Positions 18,055 through 25,886 of a stretch of 64,000 nucleotides of DNA are shown here, piece by piece (position 1 is the stretch's first letter; every line of letters begins with the position of its first letter). The stretch is from Lishizhenia tianjinensis (GTDB lineage Bacteria > Bacteroidota > Bacteroidia > Flavobacteriales_D > Crocinitomicaceae): NCBI GenBank assembly GCA_943330745.2, contig CALQIX020000013.1:1-64000 (forward strand), read 5' to 3'. Made by a program: the position numbers and the translations under genes. The notes beneath the pieces are model-generated. The model was not told the DNA's origin. It was given only the letters and a program-made list of their open reading frames with translations, and searched no databases.

Positions 18055-19437
18055 TTAATCTAATTTTCTTTTTCTAAACCATTTATCAAAAACCGAAGGC
18101 GACAAAATTACACCAAAATTTAAAGTTGCATATTTCTCGTTCAAAGAATTTTCAACATTTAAAGAATTTGATCCCAACGTAACTCCAAAATTAACCGACG
18201 ATAAGGATTGTTGGGCAAATATCGGGAGACCAATTCCAAAGGTTATGCCAAAATGATTGTTTTCTTGATCTGCATTCAAATAAGTTGATTTTTCTTGGAA
18301 GAATCCAGCACGATAATACATGCGTTCATAAAATTTAGTAAGCGAATTGTTTTCGAAATAGTTTCGTTCCGGAATCCACTGAACTCCAAAACCAAATCGT
18401 TGATTTTTAGAAAGATTTGAGGTTTTCGTTACTGTATCGAAGGTTTCTGAATAGTTGGAATAATCCATGCTGGCTAGATTTCCTAAAATCTTTAATTCGG
18501 AGTTTAATTTCCTATTGTTTTTTACAAGATTTTTAAACTTTAAGGTGTATTCAAATCCTACTTGCATTGAACTAGGCATACGAACTCCTCCGTTTGCTGT
18601 GTAATATGAAATGGTGTCAAAGAATTTTTCATTGAAAACATTACTTGAGTAATACAATCCACTGCTATATTTTGAATTAAATACCTGATTGGGTTCAATT
18701 GAGAAACCTATATTTATCTGAGAGTTCTTTGAAATTTTTTGTTGAAACATTGCTCCAATTTGATAGTACCAAGAAGAAAAATTAAGTTGTGTCTTTTCAA
18801 CACCTCCCTTGACGGAATTGCTAGCAATTAATCTACTTAATCGATCATTGGACAAATTTCCAAACAAAAGTCCTGTATTAGCTCCCAATGATAATTGAGT
18901 AGCTTTGAGTTTAATTAATTTAAAACTCATCCCAAAAAATGCAATTTGGGTACTACCAATTCCTTTGTAGTCATAGCGAATAGAATCTGTGCCAGTGAAA
19001 ATTTTGTCAGTGAAATTGTAGCCGCGGTATGAATACGGTTTAAAGCCAAAAGCCAAACCCATACGAGGGTGAACCCTCATACCAATTGCCAAATGGTTTA
19101 AATTACTAAAAGCAGTAACCGAGCTATTTCCATTTTCTGAGTAACGTGAAAAGTTACCATGAATTCCTGTGGATAGCAAAGTGTATCCAGAACCCAAATC
19201 TGAATAACTTGCTGGATTATTAAAATTAATTATTCCCGAATCCAAAAAAGCAACAGATGCATTACCAAGCGCCTGAAAAATTGGATTTGTTTCAATTGAC
19301 TTTTTACCCATTTCATAATAAGATAGGGGTGAGGTCGTTAAAACTTGAGATTGTAAGAAATTTAAGTTCAAAAAAATGGTAAGTATCAAGATACTTTTAT
19401 TCTGAATGGAACTTGTAAAGTTGGTATAGCCCTTCAA
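18055..19437 (-). CDS. Outer-membrane beta-barrel protein, FadL/OmpP1-like
   Basis: 460 aa with an N-terminal hydrophobic export signal (ILILTIFLNLNFLQSQ). Alternating beta-strand patterns follow over the whole length, e.g. MRVHPRMGLAFGFKPYSYRGY. The early part (NPIFQALGNASVAFLDSGIINFNNPASY) is the standard beginning of FadL/OmpP1-family barrels in Bacteroidota. The ligand is unknown. No ATG precedes the signal, so the start is a TTG at 19437, which overlaps coaX by 41 bases. This start is less certain than the rest. Confidence 0.78.
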   Translation of the reverse strand: MKGYTNFTSSIQNKSILILTIFLNLNFLQSQVLTTSPLSYYEMGKKSIETNPIFQALGNASVAFLDSGIINFNNPASYSDLGSGYTLLSTGIHGNFSRYSENGNSSVTAFSNLNHLAIGMRVHPRMGLAFGFKPYSYRGYNFTDKIFTGTDSIRYDYKGIGSTQIAFFGMSFKLIKLKATQLSLGANTGLLFGNLSNDRLSRLIASNSVKGGVEKTQLNFSSWYYQIGAMFQQKISKNSQINIGFSIEPNQVFNSKYSSGLYYSSNVFNEKFFDTISYYTANGGVRMPSSMQVGFEYTLKFKNLVKNNRKLNSELKILGNLASMDYSNYSETFDTVTKTSNLSKNQRFGFGVQWIPERNYFENNSLTKFYERMYYRAGFFQEKSTYLNADQENNHFGITFGIGLPIFAQQSLSSVNFGVTLGSNSLNVENSLNEKYATLNFGVILSPSVFDKWFRKRKLD

Positions 19438-20110
19438 TGGTTAAATTTTGTTCGACAAAGATGTTACTTTTCTCGGGGAAATCAAAATAAATTAGATCAC
19501 CACCAGTAAGAATAACTGTTAATTTTTCAAATTGTTGCTCATATATTGCAATCATTCCTTCGATTTCACATTGTATTCCGGTCATAACCCCATTCAATAA
19601 ACTTGCTTGGGTTGATTGTCCAATTAATTCTACAGACTTACTTGGTTTGACTAGTGGCAATTTGGCAGTTCCATTATGCATCGCCTGAAATCTCAAATGT
19701 ACACCCGGACTAATTGATCCTCCGTGGTAAATTTCATTTTTATCTACAAAATCAAATTTAATGCACGTACCGATATCTACTATAAGAACGGGAGTTTTCT
19801 TTTTTTTCGCTAGCGCTCCACAAACATTGCAGGCACGATCCATACCCCACGTTTCAGGTGTCTTATAATAACTACTGAACGGGAATCTAATGTCTCTGCT
19901 TAATTCAAAGATTATGGAGGCATTTTTATCTATTTCATTGCGTAAATTTTCATTGGCAACAGATGATAATGCAATGTTTTTACCTTTAATTTTATTTAAA
20001 ATAAGATGTAAATCGTGTAATGAGATTCGCTCTATGTGATCTAATTTGCCTTGAGTAATACGAGCTATTTTTACAAAAGAATTTCCAGCTTCAATGACGT
20101 AATCAACCAT
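19397..20110 (-). CDS. coaX: Type III pantothenate kinase
   Basis: First step of coenzyme A synthesis, phosphorylation of pantothenate; cytoplasmic, 237 aa, slightly short. Family motifs in order are an N-terminal phosphate motif read as EAGNSFVK, WGMDRACN (GxDR), VDIGTCIKFDFVD (DxGTxxxxD), and GGSISPGVHLRFQAMHNGTAKLP. The first motif normally reads DxGNTxxK; here Asp is Glu and Thr is Ser, a conservative but unusual change at a residue important for Mg/phosphate binding. It is the first gene of the coaX-barrel-TPR-lptC run, 15 bp after the choice-of-anchor-L gene. Confidence 0.88.
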   Translation of the reverse strand: MVDYVIEAGNSFVKIARITQGKLDHIERISLHDLHLILNKIKGKNIALSSVANENLRNEIDKNASIIFELSRDIRFPFSSYYKTPETWGMDRACNVCGALAKKKKTPVLIVDIGTCIKFDFVDKNEIYHGGSISPGVHLRFQAMHNGTAKLPLVKPSKSVELIGQSTQASLLNGVMTGIQCEIEGMIAIYEQQFEKLTVILTGGDLIYFDFPEKSNIFVEQNLTIEGLYQLYKFHSE

Positions 20111-20125
20111 TGTCTACTTATTTTA

Positions 20126-22507
20126 TTAGCGCAGAACGTTTATGTGGCCTGTTAATATTTCGGTTTCAGTGCTATTTCGCTTATATTTTAATAACCAAGA
20201 GTATGTGCCTTGTTGAACTTTTTCTCCTTTGTATTTCCCATCCCACTTAAAATTTTTATCCGAAGATTCAAATACTAATTCACCCCATCGGTTGTATATG
20301 TATATTTCAGCTGATTTTACTCCAATAAAACTGGCTGCAAAATACTCATTGATTCTGTCTTCATCTGGAACGAATGTGTTTGGAATGTATATATAGAATT
20401 CTTCAAATATATGAATGGGTTTAGTTATGCTGTCTACACAGCCTTTTGCATCGGTAGCAACGAGAGTGATTAAATAGTCTCCAGCAGGATTAAATATGTG
20501 TGTAGCATGAACTTGATCAGAATATCCTCCGTCACTAAAATACCAATCGTAAACATAGCCATTTGTTGTAAGGTTTTGAAACGAAACAGGCAGACCTTCA
20601 ATTAAATTCAAACTTGATACAGTGAAATTTGCATCTGGTTTCACAACTGTTACTTGAGCAATAGTTGGAATACTAAATGTCTGACAATCGTCTGAAACTT
20701 CTACTAAATAGGAGCTAGTTCCGCTTGGGTTGACCCAAATACCATTAGTTGTGTCACCATTTAATGCCCAATAATAATGGTAGTTTCCATATCCACCAAC
20801 TGCCGAAACTGAAATGTAAGCACTATCACCCGGACAAATTTCAGGTACATTATTCACTGAGGTTAGTAAAGGAGGACTTGTGATGATATATGAAATTGTA
20901 TCGCTTAATGTTGACCCACAACCATCCTGTACTGTAATGAAATATGTTGAACTAGTACTAGGTGCAACAGTAATTGAATCCGAAGAACTTATCGAATTAC
21001 CTGCAGTACTCCATGAATACCAATAAGAGCCAGAACCTCCAGTTACGTTAGAATAGAATGTGGTTGAAATATAGGGGCAAATTTCTGTGACATCATTAGA
21101 GACAGTCATTTGTAAAGGTTGAAAAACAGGAACACTTACTAATACCGAATCTGATGCTAAGTTATTAGAACACTGACCAGTTACACTAACGGTATAAAAA
21201 CCAGTGGTAGTAGGAGACAATGAAATGCTGCTCGTTGTTTGTCCGTTGTTCCACAAATAGGAGTAGGGTTGCAAGCCTCCTGTAACCGATGCAACTAAAG
21301 TTATATTATCTCCTGGACATAAAACAATAGGATCATTTATTTGAACGTTAATTGGCTGAATATCTTGAATGGTAAGGGTTAGGTTAATGGGAGTAATATT
21401 TCCACACGGATCCGTTAACAAGAAATCAATCAAAATGGATTCCGAACCTTCCGTTAAAAGATCGGTTAGGGTATTTAGTGTGAAGCTTATTACAGAATCG
21501 CCAGGTAAAAATGTAATACTTGATGGAATTCCAGAATAATCTAAATTGTTTGTTGCCGTTCCGTTAACTTGAATGGGTATAGTTAGGCTACTGTTTAAGT
21601 TATCTTGTCTAGAAAGAGTAATAATACTGGAAACGCACCCTTCAGCCATAATGCTAGGGCTCGAGAAAAGGGTGTCAGAAATTGTATAATCAACTGCAAC
21701 AGGTGTTTGAGACGATAAACTATTTGCCTCTAAAAAAATCCCTGAATCCCATTCGCCATCTCCAACATCTGCAATGGCAATGACTAAATGATAGGTTTCC
21801 CCACATTGAACCTTTGAAACAGCCTCTAAGACATCAGTAAATCCGTCATATTGAATGTAAAATGGATTGCCGTTATATGGAGGACTGTTACCATCTCCGT
21901 TAAAGTTAAAAAAACTTGAGTTTGTAATCGCATTCACATTATTTATCGAAACGATACTTCCATTTGTTGGGAGCTTTGCAATATTTTCTAGTCCAATTAT
22001 TCCTGGTCCAGAGATGAAAAATCCAAAAACATCATTGAATCCCGAACTGTTAGGAGGAGCGAATTCGGGGTATTCATCTGACCCAAAAACATATTTGAAA
22101 CGAACTGTGTCTGAATATGGAATAAAATCAAATTCTAAAATAGCAGCATTATAGGTCTGAGTTCCATTAAGTAAACCAGTAAGCATTGCAGATCCACCCA
22201 TATTGTTATCCATTCCGGCACCAGCTTGATTGTTGGGGCCTTGTGGCCCGGCGCCTGTATTTAATACTGTTCCTGTGGTCATAACAATTCCTTGATTTAT
22301 CCCTAAATTGGTTCCTGCAGCGGCAAAAGCTCCAATGGATGTAGGGCTGCCATTGAATGAAATATTAGAAACAGTCACACCAGGACCCAAAAGCACGTTT
22401 TGAACTAATCCAAGAGGAGACATAGAAACACTGGTATTAAGTTGGCTCCTTCCACTAAAAAAAAGTTGAAGGGCAAAGAATATAATACCAAATTTGAGAA
22501 AACTCAT
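20126..22507 (-). CDS. Choice-of-anchor L T9SS cargo protein with PKD domain
   Basis: 793 aa secreted or surface protein with a signal peptide ending near FFSGRSQ. Residues about 25-270 are a choice-of-anchor L domain (NVLLGPGVTVSNISFNGSP, YSDTVRFKYVFGSDEYPEF, VFGFFISGPG). A Calx-beta-like stretch (NLDYSGIPSSITFLPGDSV) follows, then Ig-like SprB-type segments each with a PYSYLWNNG-like phrase, then a PKD domain (YVYDWYFSDGG) at about 650. The C-terminus is the gliding-motility T9SS type B sorting domain (YIYNRWGELVFE, FKWDGKYKGE). The domain composition matches the protein at 60814-63087. Function is probably adhesion or motility. Confidence 0.9.
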   Translation of the reverse strand: MSFLKFGIIFFALQLFFSGRSQLNTSVSMSPLGLVQNVLLGPGVTVSNISFNGSPTSIGAFAAAGTNLGINQGIVMTTGTVLNTGAGPQGPNNQAGAGMDNNMGGSAMLTGLLNGTQTYNAAILEFDFIPYSDTVRFKYVFGSDEYPEFAPPNSSGFNDVFGFFISGPGIIGLENIAKLPTNGSIVSINNVNAITNSSFFNFNGDGNSPPYNGNPFYIQYDGFTDVLEAVSKVQCGETYHLVIAIADVGDGEWDSGIFLEANSLSSQTPVAVDYTISDTLFSSPSIMAEGCVSSIITLSRQDNLNSSLTIPIQVNGTATNNLDYSGIPSSITFLPGDSVISFTLNTLTDLLTEGSESILIDFLLTDPCGNITPINLTLTIQDIQPINVQINDPIVLCPGDNITLVASVTGGLQPYSYLWNNGQTTSSISLSPTTTGFYTVSVTGQCSNNLASDSVLVSVPVFQPLQMTVSNDVTEICPYISTTFYSNVTGGSGSYWYSWSTAGNSISSSDSITVAPSTSSTYFITVQDGCGSTLSDTISYIITSPPLLTSVNNVPEICPGDSAYISVSAVGGYGNYHYYWALNGDTTNGIWVNPSGTSSYLVEVSDDCQTFSIPTIAQVTVVKPDANFTVSSLNLIEGLPVSFQNLTTNGYVYDWYFSDGGYSDQVHATHIFNPAGDYLITLVATDAKGCVDSITKPIHIFEEFYIYIPNTFVPDEDRINEYFAASFIGVKSAEIYIYNRWGELVFESSDKNFKWDGKYKGEKVQQGTYSWLLKYKRNSTETEILTGHINVLR

Positions 22508-22605
22508 ATTTATTGGACGAATATTAACAATAAAAGTTGTTTAGAACGAAAGTTTATACAACAATTTATGGAAGAACGTGAAGTAGGTAAATATGTTTCG
22601 ATTCG

Positions 22606-23085
22606 TTAATAATCTTTACCATAAACATGAATATCGTTATGATTTTCTTCAATCTTGTCTTTAATCATTTTAATGGATTTTGCTAAAATAAAAATTTCTA
22701 CTCCTGCGTTATTTTGAATCCATTTCCAACTATGTGGTTCGTCCTCAACAGCTAAGGCAATATGGAAGTATAAATCAAAATTATTGACGATCAACCAGGA
22801 TTGTGCTTTTTTATTTCCTTCAGCAGCATTAATCAAACCCATTAAGTGGGGGAATCCATTTTGCATCAGCCAATTTCGTGCTTCGTCTTTTAAGTAGATA
22901 GCATAAGTTGCCATGACTAGCTCTGGGTATCCATTTTCACTCAGCCAAATCGTAAAATTCTCATCGCCTTCGATTGCTTTTGCCCAAGCAAGTACAATTT
23001 TAGCTGGATAATCAATCAATTTAGTATCCAAAAACTTAAAATCGTTTTCAGTCGGCACCTGTTTCTTGTTTTTAAAAAACTTCAT
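22606..23085 (-). CDS. Uncharacterised protein with perfect 25-residue repeats
   Basis: 159 aa, no signal peptide, not recognised. Tryptophans at 47, 72, 97 and 122 are spaced exactly 25 residues apart. Each starts a WLxxNG-like phrase (WLSENG, WLMQNG, WLIVNN, WIQNNA) followed by a helix with small and acidic residues, so it looks like a four-unit alpha-helical solenoid. It is cytoplasmic by lack of a signal. It starts 8 bp after rnr ends, so it is cotranscribed with RNase R and might act with it or with its RNA substrates (inference only). Confidence 0.8.
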   Translation of the reverse strand: MKFFKNKKQVPTENDFKFLDTKLIDYPAKIVLAWAKAIEGDENFTIWLSENGYPELVMATYAIYLKDEARNWLMQNGFPHLMGLINAAEGNKKAQSWLIVNNFDLYFHIALAVEDEPHSWKWIQNNAGVEIFILAKSIKMIKDKIEENHNDIHVYGKDY

Positions 23086-23093
23086 TCCCGAAA

Positions 23094-25229
23094 TTAGATA
23101 AGTTCAAGCTCAATTTGTCTTTTATTCGGTTTCACATCAGAAATTCGAACCGTTACACGGTCTCCGAAATTGAATTCCTTTTTCGTTTTAGCACCAATTA
23201 TTCGAAATGATTCTTGTTCAAAATAATATCGATCACCAGGAATCTCTTGAATTGCAACCATACCCTCACAAAAATTCTCATCCATTCGAACAAATAAACC
23301 GTGATCTGCTATACCAGTTATCGTTCCCTCAAATGTTTCTCCAATTTTGTCCATCACAAATATGGTTTGGAAATACTTCGATGATTCCCGTTCCGCGTCA
23401 GCAGCTTTTCGCTCTGTTTTTGAAATGTGTTTACAAATATCCTGGAGCTCGTTAGATTTATGGTGTTTTTTAGTAGTTAATTCCTCTAATAAAATCCGAT
23501 GAATCATTAAGTCTGCATACCTTCTAATAGGCGATGTAAAGTGACTGTAGTACTCAAAAGAAAGTCCATAATGACCTATGTTTTCTGTATCATATATGGC
23601 CTTCGCCATTGTACGAATAGACAAGGATTGAATAAAACCAAATTCTGAAGAACCTTTAATTTTTTCAAAAAGACTATTTAAACTTTTAGCAATATGTTTA
23701 GGATCAAAATTATCTAGTGAAATATCAAATTTATCTAGAAATACTTTTAATTGTTCAATTTTTGCTGGGTCTGGTAAATCATGTACTCGATAAACCGAAG
23801 TTGGAACGTTATGATTCTTGCGAGGTTTTCCTATAAATTCAGCTACTTTTTTATTTGCAAGCAACATAAATTCTTCAATAAGTTTGTGTGCATCTTTCGA
23901 TTTTTTAACCATTACAGCTTCTGGATTTCCTGATCCATCCATTCTAAATCGTATTTCCTCAGATTCGATGTTTAAGGCTCCTTTATTTAATCGAATTGAA
24001 CGATAATGTTTTGCGATTTCATCTATTTTGAGTATTTCTGCTGCAAATACACCAGTTTTTGTTTCAATAATTTCCTGGGCATCCTCATATGAAAATCGAT
24101 GATTAGAAAAAATTCGAGTTTTTCCAAACCATTCAGAAACGATGGAAAATTGATTATCGAATTCCAATACTACAGTAAAACAATATTTATCTTCATTTGG
24201 CCGCAGCGAACAAGCTATATTTGAAAGTTGTTCGGGTAACATTGGAATTACGCGATCTGCTAAATACACTGAATTACCTCTTTTTCTTGCCTCCAAATCT
24301 AAAGGTGTTCCTGGTCTGACATAATGACCAACATCGGCAATATGAATCCCGATTTCAATATTTCCAGTAGGTAAAATTTGAAACGAAAGAGCATCATCAA
24401 AATCTTTCGCGTCAATAGGATCAATGGTAAAAGTGGTAATTCCTTTAAAATCTCTTCTCAATTTCACTTCCTCTTCCGATACTTCTGTTTTTGTAGTTTC
24501 AGCTTCGCTAAGAACATCATCAGGAAATTGAAAAGGAATTCCGTTATAACACAGAATTGAAATCATTTCTGCATCATGGTCATTACGATTGGAAAGAACT
24601 TCGATTACTTCCCCCCATAGTTTACCATTTGCTGGCCAATGTGTTATTTTGAGAATAACTTTATCTCCATGTTTTGCACCATTAAGAAAGTCCTCTTCTA
24701 TATTTATTTCACCACCCAATTTTGGGTTCTCCACAATAAGTCGAGGCTGTTTCGTGTTGTATCGAACTTTTCCGACCACGTGAGTTCGCTCTCTTTTTAG
24801 CACTGAAACAACTTCTCCTTCAGTTCTTCTTCCTCCTGATTTTAAAATACGAATCTCAACTTCATCACCATCCATTGCATTTCCAAGATTATTGGGTCCA
24901 ACAAAAACATCTTTTGGTTGACCTTCTATAGAAACGAACCCAACTCCACTGTTAACAATGGTTAGGTTTCCGATTAGGAGACTTTCGGTTGTGCTAAGGC
25001 TAAATTCTGCATGACCCACTCGCTTAACTTTTCCTTGTCGCGATAGGTCTACTAATTTTTCAAAAATTAATTTGCGTAAACTGGGGTCTTTGATTGTTAA
25101 CATCCCACAAATCTGTCGATGAGACAAAACTTTGTTTTTGTGAGAGGTGATGAGTTTTAAAATTAATTTATCGTATGGGATAGAAGAATTTATTGGTTGA
25201 GTTTTAAATGAGCTCTTTTTTTTTGCCAT
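23094..25229 (-). CDS. rnr: Ribonuclease R
   Basis: 3'-5' exoribonuclease of the RNB family, cytoplasmic, 711 aa. The order is an N-terminal helix-turn-helix-like region, cold-shock/OB domains (about 80-215), the RNB catalytic domain from about 258, and a C-terminal S1 domain (about 630-710, FEGTITGIADHGLFVRM). The metal-binding core DPIDAKDFDDAL lies at about 270-281 and is intact. HFTSPIRRYADLMIHR near the end of RNB is also conserved. It degrades structured RNA. It sits between a SPOR-protein gene (33 bp upstream) and the 25-residue-repeat gene. Confidence 0.95.
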   Translation of the reverse strand: MAKKKSSFKTQPINSSIPYDKLILKLITSHKNKVLSHRQICGMLTIKDPSLRKLIFEKLVDLSRQGKVKRVGHAEFSLSTTESLLIGNLTIVNSGVGFVSIEGQPKDVFVGPNNLGNAMDGDEVEIRILKSGGRRTEGEVVSVLKRERTHVVGKVRYNTKQPRLIVENPKLGGEINIEEDFLNGAKHGDKVILKITHWPANGKLWGEVIEVLSNRNDHDAEMISILCYNGIPFQFPDDVLSEAETTKTEVSEEEVKLRRDFKGITTFTIDPIDAKDFDDALSFQILPTGNIEIGIHIADVGHYVRPGTPLDLEARKRGNSVYLADRVIPMLPEQLSNIACSLRPNEDKYCFTVVLEFDNQFSIVSEWFGKTRIFSNHRFSYEDAQEIIETKTGVFAAEILKIDEIAKHYRSIRLNKGALNIESEEIRFRMDGSGNPEAVMVKKSKDAHKLIEEFMLLANKKVAEFIGKPRKNHNVPTSVYRVHDLPDPAKIEQLKVFLDKFDISLDNFDPKHIAKSLNSLFEKIKGSSEFGFIQSLSIRTMAKAIYDTENIGHYGLSFEYYSHFTSPIRRYADLMIHRILLEELTTKKHHKSNELQDICKHISKTERKAADAERESSKYFQTIFVMDKIGETFEGTITGIADHGLFVRMDENFCEGMVAIQEIPGDRYYFEQESFRIIGAKTKKEFNFGDRVTVRISDVKPNKRQIELELI

Positions 25230-25262
25230 TCGGATGGTTTTATACCATTTTCAATTTTGCTG

Positions 25263-25640
25263 TTAATCGATTCTTGGAAGATTAATAGCTTGTTTTACAA
25301 CAGTAGAAAGTGGGTAGCTTTTTCTTAATTTTGAATGAATTTCATCTGCTTCAGCTTTTGTTCTGAAATCACCGGCATCTAAATAAAAGTATGGTGTTCT
25401 GTAGGCAACATACGTATCCACCCCTGGGAATTGAGAAATAAATCTTTTGCGTTGGCTGTCAATTACCGTTTTTTCTGCATCAAAAGAAATGTGTAACCTG
25501 TATCCCATGTAAGAACCTCCAGATTTACCTCCCACAAGGCCTAAAATACGACCATCAGCAATAACTTTTGTCTGAGTAAAACCCGCACTTGAAAAACAAA
25601 ATGTTAAAGAAAAGCAAATAATAGAAAGCGAAATATTCAT
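25263..25640 (-). CDS. SPOR-domain exported protein
   Basis: 125 aa with a signal peptide (LSIICFSLTFCFSSAGFTQ). A SPOR-like domain covers about 45-120: GYRLHISFDAE opening, FPGVDTYVAYRTPYFYLDAGDFRTKAEA middle, then LRKSYPLSTVV. SPOR domains bind denuded septal peptidoglycan, so a periplasmic role at the division site is expected. It is upstream of rnr on the same strand. The promoter on the minus strand matches the Bacteroidota consensus very well (25663-25696) and overlaps an inverted repeat. Confidence 0.85.
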   Translation of the reverse strand: MNISLSIICFSLTFCFSSAGFTQTKVIADGRILGLVGGKSGGSYMGYRLHISFDAEKTVIDSQRKRFISQFPGVDTYVAYRTPYFYLDAGDFRTKAEADEIHSKLRKSYPLSTVVKQAINLPRID

Positions 25641-25662
25641 AATCGATTTGATATCTTATTTA

Positions 25663-25696
25663 CAAAGATATTAATTATTTATTCAAGAATCCCAAA
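25663..25696 (-). promoter_or_regulatory. Promoter of the SPOR/rnr transcription unit
   Basis: On the minus strand: TTTG (25693-25696), 22 bp, then TATCTTTG (25663-25670). Both elements match the Bacteroidota -33/-7 consensus, 23 bases before the ATG at 25640. A 7-bp inverted repeat (ATATCTT at 25651-25657, AAGATAT at 25665-25671) overlaps the -7 element and could be an operator. Confidence 0.65.
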
Positions 25697-25774
25697 ATTC
25701 AAGCCCCTTAAAAAACGGAATCTTATTTAGAATGATTTTAAATTAGTAAAAAAACAATTAAAATTGTCATCATT

Positions 25775-25807
25775 TTGTCATAAAATACGAACAATCTTCT
25801 AATTTTG
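25775..25807 (+). promoter_or_regulatory. Promoter of the actABCDEF-cytochrome oxidase operon
   Basis: TTG (25775-25777), 22 bp spacer, TAATTTTG (25800-25807), matching the Bacteroidota consensus. TTGTCAT occurs at 25764-25770 and again at 25775-25781, an 11-bp period that covers the -33 region and may be an activator or repressor site. About 80 bases of leader follow before the ATG at 25887, containing an AACGC/GCGTT inverted repeat (25810-25835). Confidence 0.6.
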
Positions 25808-25886
25808 CGAACGCCTAACTGCGTAAAATTGCGTTAAAAGGCAGTAAACTAAATTGTAGAAATAAGTGAAAATATCTTACAATCAG

